Origin: Quillaja saponaria
Taxonomy: Eukaryota > Streptophyta > Magnoliopsida > Fabales > Quillajaceae
Direction of reading: 5' to 3'
Length of the DNA stretch: 64,000 nucleotides
Assembly (NCBI GenBank): GCA_029379385.1
Contig: CM055617.1
Location: 15,446,679-15,510,678, forward strand
Each line of letters begins with the position of its first letter. Positions within the stretch are counted from its first letter, which is position 1. Made by a program: the position numbers and the translations under genes. The notes below the pieces were generated by a model. The model had not been told where the DNA came from and searched no databases. It saw only the letters and a program-made list of their open reading frames with translations. This document shows, piece after piece, positions 45,682 to 58,062 of this stretch.

Positions 45682-46199
45682 CAACTTGGTAACTACAATT
45701 AACACATAAAATCAAAACACCTCTCATTTCAAAGAAGCAAAGTCTAATTAATTAACACCCCATCTCAACAAACAAGGCTTAAATTCATCCAAGAGAACTC
45801 CTTGACTTGATCAAAATAGATTATATAGCCCTAAGCACTCATATCTTCAAGAATCGACAAATAAAGCTCCTTGGGCATATAACAAACTTATGAAAAAACT
45901 AGCATAGATTAAAAACAACTAAAATCAAATTTACTTATGCATATAACAAATTTGCTTCACAATTAGGATTAACTAATTCTCATCACCCCAAAAATAAAAA
46001 TAGAAAATAAAGAAACAATTAGCTAGAAATACATACTTGTTGAAGTTCCTATAAAATATTACAAATTAAGGAGCAAAAATCATCAAAAATTTCAGGAGGC
46101 ATATGGTGGTGGTAGAGGAGACATGCAGTGGTTGGCCGCCAGAGGGGTGAAGTCTTCTCGCTAGAAGGGGGAGAAAGAGAAAATGGAAATAAAAAACCC

Positions 46200-46538
46200 A
46201 TTTCTGGTTAAATCGTGATTTAGGGAGGGAAGCTATGCCTCGCTAATCCTTCACCAATCATTTATCAAATTGGTAAGGGATTAGCGAGATATCTGCGATG
46301 GAAGTACAATCTGCCACATAGTGAGTAAAATTATCGCTAGCTAATCTTTGGCTCAATATAGCGAGGGATTAGCAAGGGCCGTTGGTACTTGCTAACTCCT
46401 CGTTATTTATAGAGTTAAGCATTTTTGGCATTAAATAAGTTTTGCTCCAAATTGATGAAAGATTTATGGTGTTCCTTAATAGCACAAGATTCTTTTCCTC
46501 GCTAAATTGCCTAGCTAAATTGTCTTTTTCTTGTAGTG
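46200..46538. mobile_element. Orphan terminus of a second CACTA family
   Basis: The sequence ends TTTTTCTTGTAGTG at 46538 (CACTACAAGAAAAA on the other strand), the diagnostic CACTA end. Upstream, a different subterminal motif (CTCGCTAAT / ATTAGCGAG) recurs at least seven times between 46230 and 46520. No partner left end is seen in the window, so this is a truncated copy or the end of a larger element interrupted by the 36139-45681 element. Confidence 0.75.
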
Positions 46539-48194
46539 AAAATTGTATGTCAATGAGTAAAGAGGTGGTCGTTAAGGGATAATTGCTTCAGTGGTAGGAT
46601 GTCCAATGCATACCAAATACAGTCAAGTTTAGCTAATTTTTCATTGAATTTGGAGAGTTACATTGTAATTCTTGGGTTACAATTGCATAAGGAATTTGTA
46701 CTTTCTTTTCTTTTCAAGACAAGTTTGTATATTTCATACTAAGATTTGCTTAATAAAATTTGTAATTTCTTCAATTTTTGGATAATATTGGAGATGGAAC
46801 ATGTTGTATCTATGTATTTATATTCAATGTATCACTTAGTCAGTCAGTACAATGTTTGTATTTTGGTAGGTCCGCATGTATGACATTCACTAATGTTAAA
46901 GTATTTCCTTTTCCTCCCATGTTATTTTGAGCTGTTTCAAAATTGGTAGGTCGAACGAGCTACGTCACTTTAGAATACAGAGTCTTTCCAAGATTTCACT
47001 TTCACTATCATTCTTTAGTTGAGGAAGCTGCTATCTATTGGTTGCTCCACTTTGTAGAAGCAAGATAGAAAAATTCTCAGATCTGCTGACCTTGATTACT
47101 AATTAGAAAGTTATGTCAATGTAGTGAAGTTTGTTATGTTGAAAACTTCAACTGAAGTGCTTGCTATTTGGTTGAATATAAGAGCCGCAGAAGGGAAGCA
47201 TTTCATGCCTGCCTTACTTTTGCAGTCTCAATTAAACTTGCTTTAAATAGATGAATCTGAAGGTATGTATAAAGTTGATGGTACTTTAAGTACTTAAATT
47301 ATTGTCTCTACCATACAAAATTTTATTTTTTTCATCAATTGTACCTCTGGGCAATAAGAGTTTCTAATCACTCTAAGAAGGTTCTTTGCATTGATCCTAA
47401 CTATTGAGTGATTAAAAATCGATATTAGAAAAATGTATTGAAATTTGAATTTCCTACTCAATTATTTTGGAGTTTAACTAATAATTTTATTAGTAATGAT
47501 ATGCTACATCTAAGAAGAATTAATGAAGAGTGTAAATCATGTATTACATCGTGCACCAAAGATCTGAAAATGATTAATTCTATTCGGGACCACTCTTTGC
47601 TGGTAAATAAATGACAGAAATGAGGTGTTGATTATGGAGCTTCATATATATTATTTCTAGTGCTTGCTAGGATTTTATTTTCAAGCCCAGAACTTTAAAG
47701 TAAATTCTTTAAAATGGTTTTCCCAATTAAGATCTGGTTATGGTATCCTTTTTTTCTCTATGGAAACTTAACTTGTTTAATCCTATATGATATGGATGCA
47801 AGAAAACTTATGTCCTTGACGTAAAAAAGAAGAGAAAAATTCAATTCACTTAAGTATCAAAATTAGCCTTAACAACAATCGACAAACGTCAATAAATGTT
47901 GGACAAAGATTACATAGAACAGAGTATATAACAACCTAAATATTAAAGCCAGTATCAAAATGGCCCTTGACATCAATGACAAGAACTAGTAAATAAGAAC
48001 TTGATCGTTACAACATATACTTTAGATAAAAAAACAAAAACATAATCTTTTGCAGCAACAAGTTGAAGGAATTTTTGTCCAACCTTATTGTACCCTACAA
48101 CATGATTGAACATAACCTTTTATCAGTCATTGATAATTGATTCTCTAGAAATGATAATAAATGTTAAAAAACTCAAAAGATTCAAGGATAAAAA
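46539..48194. other. Intergenic sequence, no gene recognised
   Basis: AT-rich. A plus-strand coding-like phrase near 47150-47230 (TSTEVLAIWLNIRAAEGKHF) is short and lacks a recognised domain. It may belong to an unidentified gene relic. Confidence 0.4.
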
Positions 48195-49750
48195 TCAATA
48201 TACTCACTTATTAGGAGATTGAGTAGATACTACTTAAACAATTTTTCTTTAGTTTGGACAATTTCTAGAATCATGATTAGTTCCACCAAAATTATGGACA
48301 TGGCATCGATGAAGCTTCTTCCTTACTTCAACTCATTCTTTTCTCTTTCTCCTTTTATTTGGCTTTTTTGTTCTAGACTTAAGGGAATTTTCAATAAGGT
48401 CAACGGACTATTATTTAAAGCATCATTTACCCCATGATCAACTAGTCATTCATACACTAATATACCTAAATGCCTTTCAATTAGTGTTTGTGGCATACCT
48501 CTAACTCTTGACTAGCATAGTCAAATCAGTCTTTTGTCTTCATGGATTCGACTTCTAAACTTGAAACAATGGCCTAAAACTTTTGAGATGAGTTCTCATT
48601 TCTCATGATGATATGACTGAATTTCAAATCTAATGAACTTTCTCGTCTCCAATGAGGCAACAAATACTTTTCAGGAAGACGAAAAATAATTTTTCATTAC
48701 TAGTAGCCGTATAGCATGCTTGCATAGTATTCCAAAAAATCCAAACTATTTGCAAGAACCACTAAGATATTCCTTTTCATCCATCCAACTAACCAAACAA
48801 CCCCTATCAGTTTTTGTATGATGTCGTATGAAGTATGATCTAATTCCTATTTCAATTGTTGTATATTCTCCTTATAGCTCTATCTTATGTTGTAGAAAAT
48901 CAAGCATAACGTCTGAATATCTGTAGCATGTTTCTTAATGTGTAAAAATGACCTTACTTTGGTATTAAGTTATTACAAACGCATGGTCGCCTCTTTTCCA
49001 GCTTGATTTCTAATGCTAATTGCAACATTAACCTGAAATAGTATGTCAAAAAACCATATGAAACTTGTAGTACTACGCATGAAAAATAAATGGACAAATA
49101 TAACATACACTTGTGCAACAAAATCCTTTAAGCTTGTTTTTACACCTAAAATTCCTTTCAAGAATGAATTTATTGACTCCAAATGTCTAGTTATTGTCAT
49201 TCTAGCAAAAAATAAATCTTTCAAATAAACCAATGCCCAAAATGCACGTGTGAGTAAAGCAAAATAATATGTTTGTCATGTTGCAATCTAAATTAAATAG
49301 TCATTTTACCCCATTGTAGTTCAAAATCTTCCACAAATTCCAGATGGTATATTTTATGGAAGTCGGCCTTAAAATGATTATATTGTGGACCCAATAGAAA
49401 AGAAAACCAATTAGACAACTTTGCCACAATATGCCATATGCATAATGCATGCTTAATGGTAGGATATTCCATTGAAATAAATTATTTCAAGGCAAGATTT
49501 TGATATGTTAAGATTGTTTGTGGTGCTTTTCCCTTTATAAAGTGTGCAAAAGTGTGCACCCCAAAAAGAAGGGAAAAAAAAATCTTAAAACAAGAAAGAA
49601 CAAATTGGCAAATAATTTAAAATAAATTAAAACATAGGTAATACTTTTAAGCCCATGCAAAAGAATGAGTATTTTCATCTCATAATAGCACACAAGCAAA
49701 GAAAATAGAGTTTCCATTATTATTAACTCTAACCCATACTCCAAGTGGCT
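48195..49750 (-). pseudogene. FAR1-related sequence / MULE-type transposase pseudogene, 5' truncated
   Basis: On the minus strand, pieces run in the order of FAR1/FHY3-related (FRS) proteins, which are MULE-transposase-derived. 'YGVWVRVNNNGNSIFFACVL' and 'APQTILTYQNLALK' come first (49745-49500), then 'AISMEYPTIKHALCIWHI' type sequence (about 49470) and 'YNHFKADFHKIYH'. 'MTITRHLESINSFLKGILGV' and 'KTSLKDFVAQ' lie at 49205-49100. Towards the end 'HRCHVHNFGGTNHDSRNCPN' (48320-48250) is the terminal zinc-knuckle-like segment with one Cys changed to His. Stops and shifts are frequent. The N-terminal FAR1 DNA-binding domain is lost at 49750, where family X copy B starts. Confidence 0.78.
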
Positions 49751-50708
49751 TGTTGATAACTCATGGAAATAGAGTTACAATATCATAAAACTGAGTTTTA
49801 GATATAATGTGTAACTTTTAGTTATAAAAACAACAACAAATACATAAACAAATTAAACAAATAATATAACTATACATATGAATATATATATATATATATA
49901 TATATACATGTTATCTTTTCATTTGACTTTTTCTTTTTTGTCCTTTTTCTTATTTATTTTCCCCGTTTCTTTTATTTCTTTTTATTTTCCCATTCATTTC
50001 CTTCATTTTTTTTCTTTGCACCGACTTGTCCTCCTATTTTGCTCCCCTGTTTTTGCTCTGCTTTGTGAACCTTCTAGCCATGCAGCAGAGTCCATGCAGC
50101 CAGTCTCCTTCTCCTATTGCTGTTCTTATATTGTATTCATCATCTTACCAAACTGTTGGCAGTCTTCCTCTCTTCCTTTTAGCAAATTGGTAGCCAGTTG
50201 TGAGCTTTAACCTTTGTCGAAGTCTACCTTGAAGCTAAACTGTGAGGTAGCAGGCTCCTCCTCCTCCTTGGCCGCCCAATTAGTAGCAAGTCTTGTGATT
50301 TCCTTCAACCACCAATGGCAGCAGCAACTAGTTTTAAGTTAGCCGCCAACCTTTCCCCTTGGGAACCATTAGTTGTGGTAGTTCCTCATTTCCTTTTCCA
50401 ATTTAAATCATTTGTTTTCCTTGGATTTTTAGTTCTTTCCTTTTGATTTTGTTGCAAGTTTGAATTTAGAAAGTTAAGGAGGATGAATTAAGGTTTGAAA
50501 GTGATGAAAAATGGTGGTATTAGAAAATGAAGTCTTGGAATTTGGTTGTACTAAAATGGAAGTTATATAATTCAAGTTTTTGGTTGTACTAAAGTGGAAG
50601 TTATATAATTCAAGCTTATAATTTCTTTAAATAGCTAAACTAATTTTAAAGTTAATGCTTGTAAAGCGTGTAGTGTTGAAAGTGAGGGATTTGTATTAGT
50701 TTTTTTTG

Positions 50709-50732
50709 GTGTATGTATATATATACATACAC
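50709..50732. repeat. Perfect 24-bp AT-rich palindrome in copy B
   Basis: The sequence GTGTATGTATAT followed by its exact reverse complement. A near-identical 24-bp palindrome lies at 60143-60166 in the opposite-strand copy D, so it may be a conserved feature of this LTR family. Confidence 0.75.
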
Positions 50733-51162
50733 ATGAGTTGGAATTAGTAATGCCCTTAAGGTGTTTGTTAAAATGACTCAAATGGATTAGTTTCAAAGAA
50801 TTGCATGAAACTCTCTCTCTCTCTCTCTCTCTTTATATATATATATAAGAGGATTATAACTATGAGATTTATAAACTAAGTAATATTTGAAAATATGATT
50901 TCTCAGCTCTAGAACGTATTGTTGATTCAACAACACCTTTGAATTCAAGAAGGAGTGATGAACAAAATTCATAAACTTTGTGAGTAAAAGATGTTATTCT
51001 GTGGATGCTAGTTGTGTTATGAATACTTGTTTATGTGTATATATGTATTTGTATACATATAATTGTCAAGTGTGAATATTTAATGCTTTGATTGAATGAA
51101 GTGGCAAGAATACTATATTGTTGAAACTCTATTAGTTGGTGTATTGTATATTGATGTGAAAC

Positions 51163-52207
51163 TTTTTTTTTTTTTTTAATCCAAACTTTACTAGGACTTG
51201 GGTTAACCTTTAAAATTTATTAAAAGAAAATTAAACAAAGATAGGAGAGGACATAACCAAAACTCTTAAGAGAAAGAACACACAAGAGAAGAAAAACTAA
51301 AAATAAACAGGGAGACTCTCCCGTTATAAAAAATTGAACTACCAAAAATAAACTAGGGAGACTCTTCCTTTACAAATAGATTTCTTCTTAAAAAGAGCTA
51401 AGCCATTACAATCTTGAGTAATAACCCTCTTCAAACCCTATGAAATATTATCTCTATTAAAGATGGTCAGTATTTATGCCGAATGGCCAAATTCTGAAAG
51501 GAAATCTGCCACCATATTACCTTGTTGAAAAGTATGAGATATAGACCATGACAAAGAAGAGGCCCAAATTTGACTAATCAAGTATATCAATCAAGCCTTG
51601 AATAATATCTACCAAAATTTTGGAGTCACTTTTAACCTAAACTGAAGAAAACCCAAAAGAATGGCAAACTGTAATCCATCCAGCAATGCCCATGTTTCTG
51701 CTACCATATTAGAAATTGCCCGTATTCATTGTGAAAAGCCACTAAAGGTTTACCTTTCAAATTGCAATGATGCCCCTGCCAGCCTCATGCTTATTAATGA
51801 CTAACCTGTCTATATTAAGTTTATAACCTTAGGTTGCCATTTGATCCAAAAACCCTGCACATGAGAAGAAAAATAGCAAGGTAAATGCAAAGCAGAAATT
51901 ATAATTTTATCATGTAAAGAATGAAGGATCTTTGGTACATACTCCCTGAATAGGCTAGCTATAAGAAAATGGACTACATGAATGATCCCCCTAACCTCTA
52001 TTGGGATGGCCTAAAAAAGGCTCTTATTTCTACCTTTCTATAATTCCCAAAGAAACAAATCATTATGGCTATACCAACATGACTATGTGGAGAGCTATTG
52101 TCAAGCCAATTATCTACTAGACCCCCAAAGGTTGAATCCAGTCTAATATTCATCATATAACCAAAATGAGCAAGTATGTGAAACATTGTTTGTGGTTGAT
52201 AGGGCAA
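51163..52207 (-). mobile_element. 5'-truncated LINE (non-LTR) fragment with RNase H end and poly(A)
   Basis: The plus strand begins with a T run at 51163-51178, which is the poly(A) tail of a minus-strand insertion. Reading the minus strand gives LINE C-terminal phrases: 'FLWEL-KGRNKSLF' (about 52060-52010), 'FSGFSQ-IRAISNMVAETWA' and 'LLDGLQFA' (about 51740-51670), and 'FQQGNMVADFLSEFGHSA' (about 51530-51480). This is the reverse-transcriptase tail plus RVT_3-type RNase H of plant L1-like LINEs. Only about 1 kb of the 3' end is present. Confidence 0.82.
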
Positions 52208-52963
52208 AAAAGTTTACTTTTTTAATGAGACTTAGAATCTAGGTAAACCTAGGATACATTTAATTTGATAATTTGATATTCAAACAAAATTATTCTAGTA
52301 ACTCAGTCACAGGAAGGTTATATGTGCAAAAAGCCCCAAGGAGGATGTGTACATATTGTGTGGGTGCTGAGTTACTTCGATTATTGGCCCTTTTGGATAA
52401 TTCACTTAATTTGTTTGAATATGATCTTTTATGAGATATAAGGGTTTAGCTCTGTATTTTGTTTATATGTATGTACGTGTGAAATTTGAATTGCATTGTA
52501 AATTGTACTAATGTGAAACTAATAGGCATATAACTTACGATTACATGTGAATTGATGCTAGTACCTTTTAGGTATATTTTTCACTCATTGAGTCTTTATG
52601 ACTTACTCTTCATTTGTTTTTGTTTTTTTAGTATCGGGCTTTCATCAAGCTTCTTTGACCTAAACTTGACTTTTCGATTTTTGTTACGACAAGGTATTCA
52701 CATGAGAGCACAATTTTAAAGCCAAGGATGAAGGATTTACAGTCACATTAGGGCTTGAGTCATAAACTTTTGAATTGTATAATAGTTTGGTTTGTTAATT
52801 TTTATGGTATGAAAATAGAGCAGAGCTCCTTGTGGTTATTATGTTTTTGTTATTGTTGTTGTTTGTGTAAACAGGAGTATAAGTTATATGTATCATTCAG
52901 GCATGTTTCACTTCACGGAGAATTTTTATCAAATTTTTTTTAAAATACCACTCCTATCAATGA

Positions 52964-52997
<34 letters not shown>

Positions 52998-53099
52998 GTC
53001 ATATTTTTACAAAATTTTCTTTTAATATTGTTTTAAATCAGTGATTGTGTGTATTTCTTTTAAGTTTCGAGGTCATGCCTCTGTGTGGAGTGTGACACA

Positions 53100-53490
53100 A
53101 GCCCAACTAACCCAAGTACCAAATGATCCACAACTCACACCATGTGGGTTAAAATGCTAGCCTAAAGGTAGTTAGTCATTGACCCTTATGGTTTATAAAC
53201 AATACAACTACACCTACCACAATCAATGTGGGACATTATTTTTTTGGGGTATTACAATCTCTCCTACTTAAATCCTTAACGTCCCCGTAAAGGCCCAATT
53301 CCAGGATCCTCGCCTATGTGATATAGGTTTTCAGAGACATAGGCTTATCATATAAATAGCCCACCACGCTGCTGCCACCGCCTTCTAAGTCGTCGCCATT
53401 GCCTTTTCAAGTTTTCCTCTTTCCCCACTAGATTACGGAAGGAATAGAGGGTACACAGTCTATCCTAGCATAGGTTACACATTACGAAAA
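53100..53490. other. Retroelement-like linker between LTR copies B and C
   Basis: The phrases 'caatgtgggacattatttttttgggg' and 'attacaatctctcctacttaa' are typical of the distal U3 or tail of plant long-LTR elements. No gene is seen. It could be part of another LTR whose ends are not recognisable. Confidence 0.45.
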
Positions 53491-53597
53491 GGTAAGATCA
53501 AAGCTATTAAAGTCCTTCATGTTACAAAATTTGATGCAATTTCAAACAATAAACTGTATTGATATACACATCTAAAATTTTCAAATGATATACCATT

Positions 53598-53821
53598 TGT
53601 TGAATATAAGAAGTATATATATTCAAATGATTTTTAATATACAAGAGGGAGCCTCTATTTATAGGCTAAAGTGTTTAACCTAACATAGTGAACCTAGACT
53701 AAATATCAACCAAATATGAAATAGAAATTACACAGAAATAAGGAAACTAGAAATAAGGAAAGAAACTATAAATAAGGAAATTTGACTCACTAATTAAGCT
53801 GCCTATAGTTACACTCTAACA
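53598..53821 (-). repeat. Copia-2 3' LTR (224 bp)
   Basis: TGTTGAATATAAGAAG to ACACTCTAACA on the plus strand. It is preceded on the minus strand by the polypurine tract TTGAGGGGGAC (about 53822-53832). Confidence 0.96.
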
Positions 53822-53828
53822 GTCCCCC

Positions 53829-54503
53829 TCAAGCTGGAGCATAAAGATTATATGTTCCAAGCTTGTTGCATAGATATCGTAATCGATTTCCTGTCAAATA
53901 TTTTGTGAATAAGTCTGCTAACTGATCTTCTGATTTTGTATATGTAGTCTTGATTGTATTATCCATAAGCTTCTCACGAACGAAATGACAGTCAACTTCT
54001 ATATGTTTTGTTCGTTCATGAAAGACTGGATTTGATGCAATATGTAATGCAGCTTGATTATCACATACTAACTCCATAGGCTGTGAGTGCTGAAATCCAA
54101 GTTCGTCTAATAGATTTTTCAGCCAAACTAACTCAGCAGTGGTATGAGTCATGGCCCTATATTCAGATTCAGCACTGGATCTTGCAACAACAGTCTGCTT
54201 TTTACTTTTCCATGAAACAAGATTTCCACCCAGAAATATACAGTGTCATGTAGTAGATCTTCTGTCAAATTAAGAGTCTGCCCAATCAGCATCGCTATAA
54301 CCTTGAACTGGAGTAGAATTATGTTTATGGACTAATGTATGACCACGACCATGTCCTCGAACTAGAGTGTGCCCATGATTCTTATATAATAATCCCTTTC
54401 CAGGTGTAGTTTTAAGGTATCTTAGGATACGAATAACAGCATTCCAATGAGATGTTCGAGGCTTGAAAAAGAAATTGGCTAACCATACTAGTTGCAAAAG
54501 CAA
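53829..54503 (-). pseudogene. Copia-2 RNase H region
   Basis: The order is 'AVIRILRYLKTTPGKGLLYK', then a short run with 'HTLV' repeats (Gly/His-rich, 54300-54375), 'GYSDADWADS', two stops, and '[20 protein letters not shown]', '[20 protein letters not shown]' and '[15 protein letters not shown]'. The active-site DAD and DNQAA segments are intact. The stops at about 54255-54275 are not simple C-to-T changes. The frame shifts near 54480, where RNase H joins RT. Confidence 0.92.
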
Positions 54504-55560
54504 TATCTAGTCTAGTGACTGTGAGATAATTTAGCTTACCAACAAGACGTCTATATTGCTCAAGATTAGTTAGTAGCTCCCCCTCATCTGGTACAAGTTT
54601 AGTATTGGGATCCATAGGAGTATCAACAGGTTTGGAATCCAACATACCTATATCACTCAAGACATCCAGACAGTGCTTTCTTTGAGAAAGGCAAATACCC
54701 AATTGTGATCTTACAACCTCGATCCCCAAAAAGTATTTTAGCTGTCCTAAGTCTTTAGTTTGAAACTTAGACTGTAGGAATGATTTCAATTGTCGAATCC
54801 CATGATTATCATCACCTGTAATCACAATATCATCCACATATACAATTAAAAGAATTCTACCATTAAGTGTATGTTTATAAAAAACTGAGTGATCAACAGT
54901 ACACCTCCGAAGGCCAAAACTAAGAACAACTTCACTGAATCTACCAAACCAAGCTCTAGGAGATTGCTTTAAGCCATATAGAGACTTTTTCAATCGAAAC
55001 ACCATACCGGACTCCCCCTAAGCAACAAAACCAGGTGGTTGCTCCATAAAGACTTCTTCATCAAGGTCACCATGTAAGAAAGCATTTTTTATGTCCAATT
55101 GATAGAGTGGCCAATCAAAAATAGCAGCTAGAGATATAAATACCCTGACAGATGTAATTTTAGCTACGGGAGAGAAAGTTTCTGAATAATCCATACCATA
55201 GACCTGAGTGTAGCCTTTTGCTACCAATCTAGCCTTTAAGCGATCAACATAACCATCAGGATGAACTTTTACGGTGTATACCTATTTACAGCCAACAGTG
55301 GATTTTCCAGAAGGTAAAGAGACCAGTTCCCAAGTACCATTAGTATGTAAGGCATGCATTTCATCAATCATGGCTTGTCGCCACCCGGGATGAGCAAGAG
55401 CATCACTGGTGGACTTTGGAAGAGAAATAGAAGACAAAGAGGAGACAAATGCATAATAGGGTGAAGATAAACGATGATAACTCAAAAAAGTATAAATAGG
55501 ATAAGGATTACGAGTTGAACGAGTACCTCTTCGTAAAATAGGTGGTGAAGCAAGATCCAA
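54412..55560 (-). pseudogene. Copia-2 reverse transcriptase (RVT_2)
   Basis: 'GWRQAMIDEMHALHTNGTWE' and 'LVSLPSGKSTVGCK' lead to a TAG (55282-55284) where Trp is expected. '[20 protein letters not shown]' and '[20 protein letters not shown]' lead to a TAG (55018-55020) where Gln is expected. 'RLKKSLYGLKQSPRAWFGRF' and the catalytic 'LLIVYVDDIVITG' (YVDD intact) complete it. Domain length is normal. Confidence 0.95.
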
Positions 55561-55803
55561 GGCACGGGAAGGTGTTGGGACAGAAGGTGAGTCATCAGGT
55601 ACATCAACAGTGTCTGCTAGAAGATCAGGTAGTGGTGCGGATGATACACAGTCATTTGGTCCAAGATAAGGAACCGGAAGAGCCTCAAAGATAGATGGTG
55701 ACTCAGGAATAGTCGAGGGAAAGAATGAAGATTCCTCAAAAAATGTAACATCAGCAGAGATAAAGTAACGATTCTTATCTGGACAGTAACATTTATACCC
55801 TTT

Positions 55804-56806
55804 TTAAAGGCGAGAATAACCCAAGAAGATGCACTTCAATGATTTGGAAGAGAGTTTATCCTGTCCAGGTGTTAGATCATGAACAAAAAAAATACAACCA
55901 AAGATACGAAGCGGAAGTGAATATAAGGGATGATTAGGAAAGATGATAGAATATGGAATTTTGTTATGCAATGTAGAAGATGGCATGCGATTAATAAGGT
56001 AGCATGCAGTAAGTACAGCATCACCCCAAAACCGAAGTGGAACATGACCATGAAGTAATAGAGTGCGAGCTGTTTCAATTAAATGTCTGTTTTTGCGCTC
56101 AGCAACTCCATTTTGTTGAGGAGTGTGAGAACAAGATGATTGATGCAGCATACCTTGAGATGTCATAAAGTGCTGAAATGATGTAGAAAAATATTCACGT
56201 GCATTGTCACTACGTAAAATACGAATAGAAACACCAAATTGTGTTTTAATTTCAGCACAAAACTGTTGGAATATAGAAAATAACTTCAGAACGATTTTTC
56301 ATTAAAAATAACCACGTGCAACGAGAATAGTCATCAATAAAAGTAACAAAATACTGAAATCCCAAAGATGAACTAACACGACTAGGACCCCAAACATCAG
56401 TATGAACAAGATGAAAGGGAGACTCTGATCTAAAAAGACTATGCTTTGGAAACGAAACACGTGTGTGCTTACCAAGCTGACACGATTCACAATTTAAAGA
56501 TGACAGATGTGACAAACGAGGAACCATCTTCTGAAGCTTGGATAGACTAGGATGACCCAACCGACTGTGAATGAGAATAGGTGACACATCTGTAGAACAA
56601 GCCACTGAAGATGTAGGTAGTGTGGTAAGATGGTAGAGGCCATGTGACTCACGTCCTGTGCCAATCGTTCGTCCCGTATGTCGGTCCTGTATAGTAAAGG
56701 AATCATCAATGAAAGTGACAGAACAATTGAGAGAACGAGTCAATTGACTAATAGAAATCAGACTAAATGAACATTCAGGGACATAAAGTACAGTTTCTAA
56801 AGGCAA
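55804..56806 (-). pseudogene. Copia-2 integrase
   Basis: The HHCC region is 'LIHSRLGHPSLSKLQKM' to 'NCESCQLGKHTR'. The core starts 'FHLVHTDVWGPSRVSSSLGF' (first catalytic Asp), with 'FIDDYSRCTWLFLMKNRSEV', a frameshift near 56270, then 'HTPQQNGVAERKNRHLIETA' with the catalytic Glu. The C-terminal part is 'PLRIFGCIFFVHDLTPGQDK' and 'SLKCIFLGYSRL', then TAA (55804-55806) where Gln is expected. Confidence 0.94.
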
Positions 56807-56887
56807 AGAAGATAATGGTGTAGCTTGACCTATACCTTTAGCAATGGTTGTGGAACCATTAGCTATTGTGACGGTGGAAAGTGATGA

Positions 56888-56974
56888 TGGATTACTAATA
56901 CTAGAAAAAAGTTTGGGATTTCATATATGTGATCAGAGGCACCAGAATCAAGAATCCAAGTGTCAGAAGAGGTC
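56888..56974 (-). pseudogene. Copia-2 protease active-site segment
   Basis: The minus strand reads 'DTWILDSGASDHIYEIPN' around 56960-56905, with the D-S-G-A active site of copia proteases. A TAG at 56974-56976 precedes it, again where Gln would fit. Confidence 0.88.
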
Positions 56975-56976
56975 TA

Positions 56977-57958
56977 AGAGAGGCAAGCGACAGAATTACC
57001 ATGAGAAGATTGCTGAGTAGCTCGATACTGTAGAAACTTATCATATTCAGTAGCTGATAATGAGACAATAAAATGTTTGTCTTTAGATGGTGAAACTTCA
57101 AGTGAATTGGCTGATTGAACAATATTAGCTGTAGTACCTGGATAACCAATCAGTTGGTAACACTTTTCCCTTGATATGACCCATCCTGTTACAATGAGTG
57201 CACTGGAGACGTCCACGACCCTGACCTCCTCGACCACGACCTCCGCGAGTACTAGAGTGAGAGATCAATACTGAAGAATCAGGAGATGGATTCTCAACAT
57301 GTGTTACTACCAGAGATGAGATACGTAACAACCGAGCAAACACTTCTTCCATGGAAGGAATACTAGGACTAGCTAATATCTGATGGCGAACTGGATCAAG
57401 ATCAGCTCGGAGGCCATATAGAGTGAGAATCATGAATAGCTTGTCCCTTTGTGCCTCTTGGTCAGCCAGATCAGTGGTAAGAGGTAATATTTCAGCAAGT
57501 TCAACTTTGACATTCTGAATCTTGCCCAAATAGGTGAACATATCCTGATCAGCCTACTTTAGATTCAACAGATTAGATACCACAGTGTAAAAACGTTGGA
57601 TATCATTAGTGTATAAACTTCTGGCCCGTTTCCATAATTCAAAATATGTCTTATATGCCCGAAAAATCTGCAATATAGAAGGTTCAAGGGATGCCCAGAG
57701 TAAACTGCATAATTGGACATCGATCTTTTTCCAATTGAGTTGTTCAGGGGTTGGAATATCAGCCAATGATTTCGTGAGATGATTTTCATATCCCTGTCCC
57801 AGAAACCATAACTCAACAGATGCAGCCCAAGACAAATAATTAGATCCATTCAATTTCTCAGTAGTAATAACAGGGGATCCAGAAAACACAGATGTAAAAG
57901 TACTAGGTTTTGACATACCGATTTCAGATTTTTCAGAGGTAGACATATCGATGAACAA
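56977..57958 (-). pseudogene. Copia-2 gag with zinc knuckle
   Basis: It begins near 57958 (or at the in-frame Met five codons on) and reads 'KLNGSNYLSWAASVELWFLG' and 'SLLWASLEPSILQIF', the copia gag fold. A TAG stands at 57554-57556, where Gln fits. 'MFTYLGKIQNVKVELAEILP' continues, then a Gly/Arg-rich 'RGGRGRGGQGRGRLQ' and the knuckle CTHCNRMGHIKG. A frameshift near 57165 separates the last Cys ('KCYQLIGYPG' in the next frame). Confidence 0.93.
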
Positions 57959-58050
57959 TAATCATACTGCTGGAATGAAACGCAGCAATAGAGAGACACG
58001 CTAGAAAGAAACACAGCGGAAAATAAAAATTAGGATTTTTTCTCCCTAAG

Positions 58051-58062
58051 CTCTGATACCAT
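58051..58062 (-). other. Copia-2 primer-binding site
   Basis: On the minus strand TGGTATCAGAGC directly adjoins the 5' LTR end. It is a perfect initiator tRNA-Met PBS. Confidence 0.93.

Larger units (their letters stand above)
49751..53099 (+). mobile_element. Family X long-LTR copy B (possible solo LTR) carrying a LINE fragment
   Basis: It starts TGTTGATAACTCATGG and ends CTGTGTGGAGTGTGACACA, matching the start of copy A and the end of copy C (59827). Shared internal landmarks with C are the 'ttcactcattgagtctttatgactta' block (about 52581; C at 59370) and 'cagtcacattagggctt' (about 52740; C at 59525). The LINE fragment 51163-52207 interrupts it. Without it the LTR would be about 2.3 kb. No gag or pol adjoins either end, which fits a solo LTR. 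The flanking 5-mers (tggct, gccca) do not match, however, so a deletion at one side is likely. Confidence 0.7.

Noticed and set aside
49878..50210. 110-codon plus-strand hydrophobic frame
   Set aside because: T-rich leader part of LTR copy B; composition-driven, no recognisable family.
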